Assembly (NCBI GenBank): GCA_963920705.1
Contig: CAWUCO010000268.1
Coordinates: 2,170,001-2,234,000 of the forward strand
Direction of reading: 5' to 3'
Length of the DNA stretch: 64,000 nt
Source of the DNA: Odiellus spinosus
Taxonomy: Eukaryota; Arthropoda; Arachnida; Opiliones; Phalangiidae
Each line of letters opens with the position of its first letter. Position 1 is the first letter of the stretch. The notes under the pieces were generated by a model. It was not told where the DNA came from, searched no databases, and was given only the letters and a program-made list of their open reading frames with translations. Shown here piece by piece: positions 1-11,741 of this stretch. Position numbers and translations under genes: made by a program.

Positions 1-1060
1 TTGTGATAAATATAAAATTGGTTAAAATAAAGCAAAAACACTTAAAAATCCAAGATTATTGGATTCAAATGGACACAAAACTTTTGATTTTTAAGCGATT
101 TAGACAAAATTAAGACTACTCGAAAGAGCAAATATTGGTCTATCTAAAAAACAAGAGTTTTGGAAAATCCGTTGAAAAACATGGAAAATATGGACAATTC
201 AAAAAGCATCTAATATCAAAAAGCGAATTTTTAAAATCTGAAATTTGACTATTTTGATATTGTATGGTTTCTTGAATTGGCCATATTTTTCTTGTTTTTC
301 AACGGATTTTTGAAAACTCTTATTATTTAGACTGTCCATTAATTGCTCTTTCGAATGACTTTGGTTTTGTCTAAATTGCAAAATTGTGACAATTATAAAA
401 TTGGTTAAAATTAAGCAAAAACGCTTAAAAATCCAAGATTATTGGATTCAAATGGACACAAAACCTTTGATTTTTAAGCGATTTAGACAAAATTAAGACC
501 ACTCGAAAGAGCAAATATTGGTCTATCTAAAAAACATGAGTTTTGAAAAATCCGTTGAAAAACATGGAAAATATGGACAATTTAAAAAACATCTAATATC
601 AAAAAGCGAATTTTTAAAATCTGAAATTTGACTATTTTGATATTGTATGATTTCTTGAATTGGCCATATTTTTCTTGTTTTTCAACGGATTTTTGAAAAC
701 TCTTGTTATTTAGACTGTCCATTAATTGCTCTTTCGAATGACTTTGGTTTTGTCTAAATTGCAAAATTGTGACCAATATAAAATTGGTTAAAATAAAGCA
801 AAAACACTTAAAAATCCAAGATTATTGGATTCAAATGGACACAAAACTTTTGATTTTTAAGCGATTTAGACAAAATTAAGACCACTCGAAAGAGCAAATA
901 TTGGTCTATCTGAAAATCAAGAGTTTTGGAAAATCCGTTGAAAAACATGGAAAATATAGCCAATTCAAAAAACATCTAATATCAAAAAGCGAATTTTTAA
1001 AATCTGAAATTTGACTATTTTGATATTGTATGATTTCTTGAATTGGCCATATTTTTCTTG
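1..1060 (-). repeat. Minus-sense block 1
   Basis: About 2.8 monomers in minus sense, cut by the window start. It is the first copy of a 2298-bp higher-order repeat: the opening TTGTGATAAATATAAAATTG recurs at 2299. One monomer carries the ACAAAACCTTTG variant near 457-468. No gene-like content. Confidence 0.93.
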
Positions 1061-1145
1061 TTTTTCAACGGATTTTCCAAAACTCTTGATTTTCAGATAG
1101 ACCAATATTTGCTCTTTCGAGTGGTCTTAATTTTGTCTAAATCGC
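861..1145. repeat. Switch J1: arm1/arm1 unit (minus to plus)
   Basis: The monomer starts as arm 1 in minus sense and ends as an inverted arm 1. The change lies within 1060-1076 (GTTTTTCAACGGATTTT, block A), which is identical in both arms. Unit length is the normal 285 bp. Confidence 0.9.
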
Positions 1146-1696
1146 TTAAAAATCAAAAGTTTTGTGTCCATTTGAATCCAATAATCTTGGATTTTTAAGT
1201 GTTTTTGCTTAATTTTAACCAATTTTATATTTGTCACAATTTTGCAATTTAGACAAAACCAAAGTCATTCGAAAGAGCAATTAATGGACAGTCTAAATAA
1301 CAAGAGTTTTCAAAAATTCGTTGAAAAACAAGAAAAATATGGCCAATTCAAGAAATCATACAATATCAAAATAGTCAAATTTCAGATTTTAAAAATTCGC
1401 TTTTTGATATTAGATGTTTTTTGAATTGTCCATATTTTCCATGTTTTTCATCGGATTTTCCAAAACTCTTGATATTCAGATATACCAATATTTGCTCTTT
1501 CGAGTGGTCTTAATTTTGTCTAAATCGCTTAAAAATCAAAAGTTTTGTGTCGATTTTAAACCAATAATCTTGGATTTTTAAGCGTTTTTGCTTAATTTTA
1601 ACCAATTTTATATTTGTCACAATTTTGCAATTTAGACAAAACCAAAGTCATTCGAAAGAGCAATTAATGGACAGTCTAAATAATAAGAGTTTTCAA
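1077..1696 (+). repeat. Plus-sense block 1 (620-bp island)
   Basis: About 1.6 monomers in plus sense between two minus blocks. Both edges lie in block A. Distinctive variants are CATCGG for CAACGG near 1448-1453 and GTGTCGATTTTAAACC near 1547-1562. Confidence 0.92.
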
Positions 1697-1911
1697 AAAT
1701 CCGTTGAAAAACATGGAAAATATGGACAATTCAAAAAGCATCTAGTATCAAAAAGCGAATTTTGAAAATCTGAAATTTGACTATTTTGATATTCTATGAT
1801 TTCTTGAATTGGCCATATTTTTCTTGTTTTTCAACGGATTTTTGAAAACTCTTATTATTTAGACTGTCCATTAATTGCTCTTTCGAATGACTTTGGTTTT
1901 GTCTAAATTGC
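1627..1911. repeat. Switch J2: arm2/arm2 unit (plus to minus)
   Basis: Inverted arm 2 passes to arm-1-type interior at 1696-1713 (block A) and ends with arm 2. Because J1 and J2 break in the same block, the segment between them looks like a simple reciprocal inversion by crossover between inverted arms. Confidence 0.88.
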
Positions 1912-3358
1912 AAAATTGTGACAAATATAAAATTGGTTAAAATTAAGCAAAAACGCTTAAAAATCCAAGATTATAGGATTCAAATGGACACAAAACCTTT
2001 GATTTTTAAGCGATTTAGACAAAATTAAGACCACTCGAAAGAGCAAATATTGGTCTATCTAAAAAACATGAGTTTTGAAAAATCCGTTGAAAAACATGGA
2101 AAATATGGACAATTTAAAAAACATCTAATATCAAAAAGCGAATTTTTAAAATCTGAAATTTGACTATTTTGATATTGTATGATTTCTTGAATTGGCCATA
2201 TTTTTCTTATTTTTCAACGGATTTTTGAAAAGTCTTGTTATTTAGACTGTCCATTAATTGCTCTTGCGAATGACTTTGGTTTTGTCTAAATTGCAAAATT
2301 GTGATAAATATAAAATTGGTTAAAATAAAGCAAAAACACTTAAAAATCCAAGATTATTGGATTCAAATGGACACAAAACTTTTGATTTTTAAGCGATTTA
2401 GACAAAATTAAGACTACTCGAAAGAGCAAATATTGGTCTATCTAAAAAACAAGAGTTTTGGAAAATCCGTTGAAAAACATGGAAAATATGGACAATTCAA
2501 AAAGCATCTAATATCAAAAAGCGAATTTTGAAAATCTGAAATTTGACTATTTTGATATTCTATGATTTCTTGAATTGGCCATATTTTTCTTGTTTTTCAA
2601 CGGATTTTTGAAAACTCTTATTATTTAGACTGTCCATTAATTGCTCTTTCGAATGACTTTGGTTTTGTCTAAATTGCAAAATTGTGACAAATATAAAATT
2701 GGTTAAAATTAAGCAAAAACGCTTAAAAATCCAAGATTATAGGATTCAAATGGACACAAAACCTTTGATTTTTAAGCGATTTAGACAAAATTAAGACCAC
2801 TCGAAAGAGCAAATATTGGTCTATCTAAAAAACATGAGTTTTGAAAAATCCGTTGAAAAACATGGAAAATATGGACAATTTAAAAAACATCTAATATCAA
2901 AAAGCGAATTTTTAAAATCTGAAATTTGACTATTTTGATATTGTATGATTTCTTGAATTGGCCATATTTTTCTTGTTTTTCAACGGATTTTTGAAAACTC
3001 TTGTTATTTAGACTGTCCATTAATTGCTCTTTCGAATGACTTTGGTTTTGTCTAAATTGCAAAATTGTGACCAATATAAAATTGGTTAAAATAAAGCAAA
3101 AACACTTAAAAATCCAAGATTATTGGATTCAAATGGACACAAAACTTTTGATTTTTAAGCGATTTAGACAAAATTAAGACCACTCGAAAGAGCAAATATT
3201 GGTCTATCTGAAAATCAAGAGTTTTGGAAAATCCGTTGAAAAACATGGAAAATATAGCCAATTCAAAAAACATCTAATATCAAAAAGCGAATTTTTAAAA
3301 TCTGAAATTTGACTATTTTGATATTGTATGATTTCTTGAATTGGCCATATTTTTCTTG
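1713..3358 (-). repeat. Minus-sense block 2
   Basis: About 4.3 monomers. Two consecutive dimers (from ~1720 and ~2490) share GATATTCTATGATTTC and ACAAAACCTTTG variants at a spacing of about 766 bp. The last part, from 2299, repeats the sequence at the window start. Confidence 0.92.
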
Positions 3359-3443
3359 TTTTTCAACGGATTTTCCAAAACTCTTGATTTTCAGATAGAC
3401 CAATATTTGTTCTTTCGAGTGGTCTTAATTTTGTCTAAATCGC
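3159..3443. repeat. Switch J3: arm1/arm1 unit (copy of J1)
   Basis: Minus to plus within 3358-3374, block A, exactly 2298 bp after J1. Flanks match J1, so the junction was copied with its higher-order repeat. Confidence 0.9.
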
Positions 3444-3844
3444 TTAAAAATCAAAAGTTTTGTGTCCATTTGAATCCAATAATCTTGGATTTTTAAGTGT
3501 TTTTGCTTAATTTTAACCAATTTTATATTTGTCACAATTTTGCAATTTAGACAAAACCAAAGTCATTCGAAAGAGCAATTAATGGACAGTCTAAATAACA
3601 AGAGTTTTCAAAAATTCGTTGAAAAACAAGAAAAATATGGCCAATTCAAGAAATCATACAATATCAAAATAGTCAAATTTCAGATTTTAAAAATTCGCTT
3701 TTTGATATTAGATGTTTTTTGAATTGTCCATATTTTCCATGTTTTTCATCGGATTTTCCAAAACTCTTGATTTTCAGATATACCAATATTTGCTCTTTCG
3801 AGTGGTCTTAATTTTGTCTAAATCGCTTAAAAATCAAAAGTTTT
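3375..3844 (+). repeat. Plus-sense block 2 (470-bp island)
   Basis: About 1.2 monomers in plus sense. It corresponds to the first part of the 1077-1696 island (offset 2298), including the CATCGG variant, but ends early at a fold-back in the second dyad instead of returning through an arm. Confidence 0.92.
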
Positions 3845-3883
3845 TTTAAATTCAAATGGACACAAAACTTTTGATTTTTAAGC
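3825..3883. repeat. Switch J4: fold-back in the second dyad
   Basis: Left arm 3825-3844 pairs perfectly with right arm 3864-3883 (20 bp) across a 19-bp spacer, and the symmetry extends outward for about 470 bp on each side. The junction sequence AAGTTTTTTTAAATTC is not found elsewhere. It looks like a deletion of part of the linker where plus sense turns to minus. Confidence 0.9.
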
Positions 3884-6800
3884 GATTTAGACAAAATTAA
3901 GACTACTCGAAAGAGCAAATATTGGTCTATCTAAAAAACAAGAGTTTTGGAAAATCCGTTGAAAAACATGGAAAATATGGACAATTCAAAAAACATCTAA
4001 TATCAAAAAGCGAATTTTGAAAATCTGAAATTTGACTATTTTGATATTCTATGATTTCTTGAATTGGCCATATTTTTCTTGTTTTTCAACGGATTTTTGA
4101 AAACTCTTATTATTTAGACTGTCCATTAATTGCTCTTTCGAATGACTTTGGTTTTGTCTAAATTGCAAAATTGTGACAAATATAAAATTGGTTAAAATTA
4201 AGCAAAAACGCTTAAAAATCCAAGATTATTGGATTCAAATGGACACAAAACTTTTGATTTTTAAGCGATTTAGACAAAATTAAGACTACTCGAAAGAGCA
4301 AATATTGGTCTATCTAAAAAACAAGAGTTTTGGAAAATCCGTTGAAAAACATGGAAAATATGGACAATTCAAAAAGCATCTTATATCAAAAAGCGAATTT
4401 TTAAAATCTGAAATTTGACTATTTTGATATTGTATATTTTCTTGAATTGGCCATATTTTTCTTGTTTTTCAACGGATTTTTAAAAAATTCTTATTATTTG
4501 GACTGTCCATTAATTGCTCTTTCGAATGACTTTGGTTTTGTCTAAATTGCAAAATTGTGACCAATATAAAATTGGTTAAAATTAAGCAAAAACGCTTAAA
4601 AATCCAAGATTATTGGATTCAAATGGACACAAAACTTTTGATTTTTAAGCGATTTAGACAAAATTAAGACCACTCGAAAGAGCAAATATTGGTCTATCTA
4701 AAAAACAAGAGTTTTGGAAAATCCGTTGAAAAACATGGAAAATATGGACAATTCAAAAAGGATCTAATATCAAAAAGCGAATTTTGAAAATCTGAAATTT
4801 GACTATTTTGATATTGTATGGTTTCTTGAATTGGCCATATTTTTCTTGTTTTTCAACGGATTTTTGAAAACTCTTATTATTTAGACTGTCCATTAATTGC
4901 TCTTTCGAATGACTTTGGTTTTGTCTAAATTGCAAAATTGTGACCAATATAAAATTGGTTAAAATTAAGCAAAAACGCTTAAAAATCCAAGATTATTGGA
5001 TTCAAATGGACACAAAACTTTTGATTTTTAAGCGATTTAGACAAAATTAAGACTACTCGAAAGAGCAAATATTGGTCTATCTAAAAAACAAGAGTTTTGG
5101 AAAATCCGTTGAAAAACATGGAAAATATGGACAATTCAAAAAGCATCTAATATCAAAAAGCGAATTTTTAAAATCTGAAATTTGACTATTTTGATATTCT
5201 ATGATTTCTTGAATTGGCCATATTTTTCTTGTTTTTCAACGGATTTTTGAAAACTCTTATTATTTAGACTGTCCATTAATTGCTCTTTCGAATGACTTTG
5301 GTTTTGTCTAAATTGCAAAATTGTGACAAATATAAAATTGGTTAAAATTAAGCAAAAACGCTTAAAAATCCAAGATTATTGGATTAAAATGGACACAAAC
5401 TTTTGATTTTTAAGCGATTTAGACAAAATTAAGTCCACTCGAAAGAGCAAATATTGGTCTATCTGAAAATCAAGAGTTTTGGAAAATCCGTTGAAAAACA
5501 TGGAACATATGGACAATTCAAAAAACATCTAATATCAAAAAGCGAATTTTGAAAATCTGAAATTTGACTATTTTGATATTCTATGATTTCTTGAATTGGC
5601 CATATTTTTCTTGTTTTTCAACGGATTTTTGAAAACTCTTATTATTTAGACTGTCCATTAATTGCTCTTTCGAATGACTTTGGTTTTGTCTAAATTGCAA
5701 AATTGTGACAAATATAAAATTGGTTAAAATAAAGCAAAAACACTTAAAAATCCAAGATTATTGGATTCAAATGGACACAAAACTTATGATTTTTAAGCGA
5801 TTAAGACAAAATTAAGTCCACTCGAAAGAGCAAATATTGGTCTATCTGAAAATCAAGAGTTTTGGAAAATCCGTTGAAAAACATGGAAAATATGGACAAT
5901 TCAAAAAACATCTAATATCAAAAAGCGAATTTTGAAAATCTGAAATTTGACTATTTTGATATTCTATGATTTCTTGAATTGGCCATATTTTTCTTGTTTT
6001 TCAACGGATTTTTGAAAACTCTTATTATTTAGACTGTCCATTAATTGCTCTTTCGAATGACTTTGGTTTTGTCTAAATTGCAAAATTGTAACAAATATAA
6101 AATTGGTTAAAATAAAGCAAAAACGCTTAAAAATCCAAGATTATTGGATTCAAATGGACACAAAACTTTTGATTTTTAAGCGATTTAGACAAAATTAAGA
6201 CCACTCGAAAGAGCAAATATTGGTATATCTAAAAAACAATAGTTTTGGAAAATCCGTTGAAAAACATGGAAAATATAGCCAATTCAAAAAACATCTAATA
6301 TCAAAAAGCGAATTTTTAAAATCTGAAATTTGACTATTTTGATATTGTATGGTTTCTTGAATTGGCCATATTTTTCTTGTTTTTCAACGGATTTTTAAAA
6401 AATTCTTATTATTTAGACTGTCAATTAATTGCTCTTTCGCATGACTTTGGTTTTGTCTAAATTGCAAAATTGTGACCAATATAAAATTGGTTAAAATTAA
6501 GCAAAAACGCTTAAAAATCCAAGAATATTGGATTCAAATGGACACAAAACTTTTGATTTTTAAGCGATTTAGACAAAATTAAGACCACTCGAAAGAGCAA
6601 ATATTGGTCTATCTAAAAAACAAGAGTTTTGGAAAATCCGTTGAAAAACATGGAAAATATGGACAATTCAAAAAGCATCTTATATCAAAAAATGAATTTT
6701 TAAAATCTGAAATTTGACTATTTTGATATTGTATATTTTCTTGAATTGGCCATATTTTTCTTGTTTTTCAACGGATTTTTAAAAAATTCTTATTATTTAG

Positions 6801-9323
6801 ACTGTCCATTAATTGCTCTTTCGAATGACTTTGGTTTTGTCTAAATTGCAAAATTGTGACCAATATAAAATTGGTTAAAATTAAGCAAAAACGCTTAAAA
6901 ATCCAAGATTATTGGATTCAAATGGACACAAAATTTTGATTTTTAAGCGATTTAGACAAAATTAAGACTACTCGAAAGAGCATATATTGGTCTATCTAAA
7001 AAACAAGAGTTTTGGAAAATCCGTTGAAAAACATGGAAAATATGGACAATTCAAAAAGCATCTAATATCAAAAAGCGAATTTTTAAAATCTGAAATTTGA
7101 CTATTTTGATATTCTATGATTTCTTGAATTGGCCATATTTTTCTTGTTTTTCAACGGATTTTTGAAAACTCTTATTATTTAGACTGTCCATTAATTGCTC
7201 TTTCGAATGACTTTGGTTTTGTCTAAATTGCAAAATTGTGACCAATATAAAATTGGTTAAAATTAAGCAAAAACGCTTAAAAATCCAAGATTATTGGATT
7301 CAAATGGACACAAAACTTTTGATTTTTAAGCGATTTAGACAAAATTAAGACTACTCGAAAGAGCAAATATTGGTCTATCTAAAAAACAAGAGTTTTGGAA
7401 AATCCGTTGAAAAACATGGAAAATATGGACAATTCAAAAAGCATCTAATATCAAAAAGCGAATTTTTAAAATCTGAAATTTGACTATTTTGATATTCTAT
7501 GATTTCTTGAATTGGCCATATTTTTCTTGTTTTTCAACGGATTTTTGAAAACTCTTATTATTTAGACTGTCCATTAATTGCTCTTTCGAATGACTTTGGT
7601 TTTGTCTAAATTGCAAAATTGTGACAAATATAAAATTGGTTAAAATTAAGCAAAAACGCTTAAAAATCCAAGATTATTGGATTAAAATGGACACAAACTT
7701 TTGATTTTTAAGCGATTTAGACAAAATTAAGTCCACTCGAAAGAGCAAATATTGGTCTATCTGAAAATCAAGAGTTTTGGAAAATCCGTTGAAAAACATG
7801 GAAAATATGGACAATTCAAAAAACATCTAATATCAAAAAGCGAATTTTGAAAATCTGAAATTTGACTATTTTGATATTCTATGATTTCTTGAATTGGCCA
7901 TATTTTTCTTGTTTTTCAACGGATTTTTGAAAACTCTTATTATTTAGACTGTCCATTAATTGCTCTTTCGAATGACTTTGGTTTTGTCTAAATTGCAAAA
8001 TTGTGACAAATATAAAATTGGTTAAAATAAAGCAAAAACGCTTAAAAATCCAAGATTATTGGATTCAAATGGACACAAAACTTTTGATTTTTAAGCGATT
8101 TAGACCAAATTAAGACTACTCGAAAGAGCAAATATTGGTCTATCTAAAAAACAAGAGTTTTGGAAAATCCGTTGAAAAACATGGAAAATATGGACAATTC
8201 AAAAAGCATCTAATATCAAAAAGCGAATTTTTAAAATCTGAAATTTGACTATTTTGATATTGTATGGTTTCTTGAATTGGCCATATTTTTCTTGTTTTTC
8301 AACGGATTTTTGAAAACTCTTATTATTTAGACTGTCCATTAATTGCTCTTTCGAATGGCTTTGGTTTTGTCTAAATTGCAAAATTGTGACAAATATAAAA
8401 TTGGTTAAAATTAAGCAAAAACGCTTAAAAATCCAAGATTATTGGATTAAAATGGACACAAACTTTTGATTTTTAAGCGATTTAGACAAAATTAAGTCCA
8501 CTCGAAGGAGCAAATATTGGTCTATCTGAAAATCAAGAGTTTTGGAAAATCCGTTGAAAAACATGGAAAATATGGACAATTCAAAAAACATCTAATATCA
8601 AAAAGCGAATTTTGAAAATCTGAAATTTGACTATTTTGATATTCTATGATTTCTTGAATTGGCCATATTTTTCTTGTTTTTCAACGGATTTTTGAAAACT
8701 CTTATTATTTAGACTGTCCATTAATTGCTCTTTCGAATGACTTTGGTTTTGTCTAAATTGCAAAATTGTGACAAATATAAAATTGGTTAAAATAAAGCAA
8801 AAACACTTAAAAATCCAAGATTATTGGATTCAAATGGACACAAAACTTATGATTTTTAAGCGATTAAGACAAAATTAAGTCCACTCGAAAGAGCAAATAT
8901 TGGTCTATCTGAAAATCAAGAGTTTTGGAAAATCCGTTGAAAAACATGGAAAATATGGACAATTCAAAAAACATCTAATATCAAAAAGCGAATTTTGAAA
9001 ATCTGAAATTTGACTATTTTGATATTATATGATTTCTTGAATTGGCCATATTTTTCTTGTTTTTTAACGGATTTTTGAAAACTCTTATTATTTAGACTGT
9101 CCATTAATTGCTCTTTCGAATGACTTTGGTTTTGTCTAAATTGCAAAATTGTGACAAATATAAAATTGGTTAAAGTTAAGCAAAAACACTTAAAAATCCA
9201 AGATTATTGTATTCAAAAGGACACAAAACTTTTGATTTTTAAGCGATTTAGACAAAATTACGACCACTCGAAAGAGCAAATATTGGTCTATCTGAAAATC
9301 AAGAGTTTTGGAAAATCCGTTGA
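3864..9323 (-). repeat. Minus-sense block 3
   Basis: About 14 monomers. It contains duplicated six-monomer segments (about 4200-5700 and 6500-8000, offset 2298-2299). Markers are GTATATTTTCTTG with TTTTTAAAAAATTCTT near 4433 and 6732, and a shortened GGACACAAACTTTTG near 5391, 7689 and 8454. Two units with AACTTATGATTTTTAAGCGATTAAG (shown here only as a marker; read AACTTATGAT and CGATTAAG) lie near 5781 and 8844. Confidence 0.92.
4200..8000 (-). repeat. Higher-order repeat, ~2298-bp period
   Basis: About 4200-5700 matches about 6500-8000 at an offset of 2298-2299. Shared rare variants include GTATATTTTCTTG with TTAAAAAATTCTT and the shortened GGACACAAACTTTTG. Confidence 0.75.
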
Positions 9324-9443
9324 TATAGATGTTTTTTGAATTGTCCATATTTTCCATGTTTTTCAACGGATTTTCCAAAACTCTTGATTTTCAGATAGAC
9401 CAATATTTGCTCTTTCGAGTAGTCTTAATTTTGTCTAAATCGC
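9243..9443. repeat. Switch J5: shortened arm1/arm1 palindrome
   Basis: Minus to plus. Arm 1 ends at CCGTTGA (9323) and plus sense resumes with TATAGATGTTTTTTG; inverted arm 1 pairs again from TCAACGG at 9363. The 39-bp spacer replaces the usual centre, and the unit is 201 bp instead of 285. The centre is lost and the arms are nearly perfect, so this is the tightest hairpin of its kind here. Confidence 0.9.
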
Positions 9444-11557
9444 TTAAAAATCAAAAGTTTTGTGTCCATTTTAATCCAATAATCTTGGATTTTTAAGTGT
9501 TTTTGCTTTATTTTAACCAATTTTATATTTGTCACAATTTTGCAATTTAGACAAAACCAAAGTCATTCGAAAGAGCAATTAATGGACAGTCTAAATAACA
9601 AGAGTTTTCAAAAATCCGTTGAAAAACAAGAAAAATGTGGCCAATTCAAGAAATCATACAATATCAAAATAGTCAAATTTCAGATTTTAAAAATTCGCTT
9701 TTTGATATTAGATGTTTTTTGAATTGTCTATATTTTCCATGTTTTTCAACGGATTTTCAAAAACTCTTGATTTTCAGATAGACCAATATTTGCTCTTTCG
9801 AGTGGTCTTAATTTTGTCTAAATCGCTTAAAAATCAAAAGTTTTGTGTCCATTTGAATCCTATAATCTTGGATTTTTAAGCGTTTTTGCTTAATTTTAAC
9901 CAATTTTATATTTGTCACAATTTTGCAATTTAGACAAAACCAAAGTCATTCGAAAGAGCAATTAATGGACAGTCTAAATAATAAGAGTTTTCAAAAATCC
10001 GTTGAAAAACAAGAAAAATATGGCCAATTCAAGAAATCATAGAATATCAAAATAGTCAAATTTCAGATTTTCAAAATTCGCTTTTTGATATTAGATGCTT
10101 TTTGAATTGTCCATATTTTCCATGTTTTTCAACGGATTTTCCAAAACTCTTGTTTTTTAGATAGACCAATATTTGCTCTTTCGAGTGGTCTTAATTTTGT
10201 CTAAATCGCTTAAAAATCAAAAGTTTTGTGTCCATTTGAATCCAATAATCTTGGATTTTTAAGCGTTTTTGCTTAATTTTAACCAATTTTATATTGGTCA
10301 CAATTTTGCAATTTAGACAAAACCAAAGTCATTCGAAAGAGCAATTAATGGACAGTCTAAATAACAAGAGTTTTCAAAAATCCGTTGAAAAACAAGAAAA
10401 ATATGGCCAATTCAAGAAATCATACAATATCAAAATAGTCAAATTTCAGATTTTAAAAATTCGCTTTTTGATATTAGATGTTTTTTGAATTGTCCATATT
10501 TTCCATGTTTTTCAACGGATTTTCCAAAACTCTTGATTTTCAGATAGACCAATATTTGCTCTTTCGAGTGGTCTTAATTTTGTCTAAATCGCTTAAAAAT
10601 CAAAAGTTTTGTGTCCATTTGAATCCTATAATCTTGGATTTTTAAGCGTTTTTGCTTAATTTTAACCAATTTTATATTTGTCACAATTTTGCAATTTAGA
10701 CAAAACCAAAGTCATTCGAAAGAGCAATTAATGGACAGTCTAAATAATAAGAGTTTTCAAAAATCCGTTGAAAAACAAGAAAAATATGGCCAATTCAAGA
10801 AATCATAGAATATCAAAATAGTCAAATTTCAGATTTTCAAAATTCGCTTTTTGATATTAGATGTTTTTTGAATTGGCCATATTTTTCTTGTTTTTCAACG
10901 GATTTTCCAAAACTCTTGTTATTTAGATAGACCAATATTTGCTCTTTCGAGTGGTCTAATTTTGTCTAAATCGCTTAAAAATCAAAAGTTTTGTGTCCAT
11001 TTGAATCCAATAATCTTGGATTTTTAAGTGTTTTTGCTTTATTTTAACCAATTTTATATTTGTCACAATTTTGCAATTTAGACAAAACCAAAGTCATTCG
11101 AAAGAGCAATTAATGGACAGTCTAAATAACAAGAGTTTTCAAAAATCCGTTGAAAAACAAGAAAAATATGGCCAATTCGAGAAACCATAGAATATCAAAA
11201 TAGTCAAATTTCAGATTTTCAAAATTCGCTTTTTGATATTATATGCATTTTGAATTGTCCATATTTTCCATGTTTTTCAACGGATTTTCCAAAACTCTTG
11301 TTTTTTAGATAGACCAATATTTGCTCTTTCGAGTGGTCTTAATTTTGTCTATATCGCTTAAAAATCAAAAGTTTTGTGTCCATTTTAATCCAATAATCTT
11401 GGATTTTTAAGTGTTTTTGCTTAATTTTAACCAATTTTATATTTGTCACAATTTTGCAATTTAGAAAAAAACCAAAGTCATTCGAAAGAGCAATTAATGG
11501 ACAGTCTAAATAATAAGAGTTTTCAAAAATCCGTTGAAAAACAAGAAAAATATGGCC
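9363..11557 (+). repeat. Plus-sense block 3
   Basis: About 5.7 monomers in plus sense. Alternating units carry CATACAATATC and CATAGAATATC, at a spacing of about 766 bp (9540 and 10306 frames open, intervening ones closed). One arm contains a conversion tract at 10868-10916. One copy has an AT-only change TTATATGCATTTTG near 11239. Confidence 0.92.
10868..10916 (+). repeat. Arm-2-type conversion tract inside arm 1
   Basis: In this plus monomer the inverted arm 1 reads TTGAATTGGCCATATTTTTC up to block A, which is the arm-2 form; neighbours read TTGAATTGTCCATATTTTCC. The tract is bounded by block B and block A. The monomer does not change orientation. Confidence 0.8.
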
Positions 11558-11741
11558 AATTCAAAAAACATCTAATATCAAAAAGCGAATTTTTAAAATC
11601 TGAAATTTGACTATTTTGATATTGTATGATTTCTTGAATTGGCCATATTTTTCTTGTTTTTCAACGAATTTTTGAAAACTCTTGTTATTTAGACAGTCCA
11701 TTAATTGCTCTTTGGAATGACTTTGGTTTTGTCTAAATTGC
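11456..11741. repeat. Switch J6: arm2/arm2 unit (plus to minus)
   Basis: The change lies within 11557-11564 (CAATTCAA, block B). Left of it the arm-2 form GGCCAATTCAA is read and right of it the arm-1 form AAAACATCTAATATC. Unit length is 286 bp. Confidence 0.88.

Larger units (their letters stand above)
1..3843. repeat. Higher-order repeat, 2298-bp period, with inversion junction
   Basis: Positions 1 to about 1545 match 2299 to about 3843, six monomers apart. The copies share the minus part, junction J1/J3 and the start of the plus island with its CATCGG variant. They diverge after ~1545, where the second copy folds back at J4. Confidence 0.85.
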
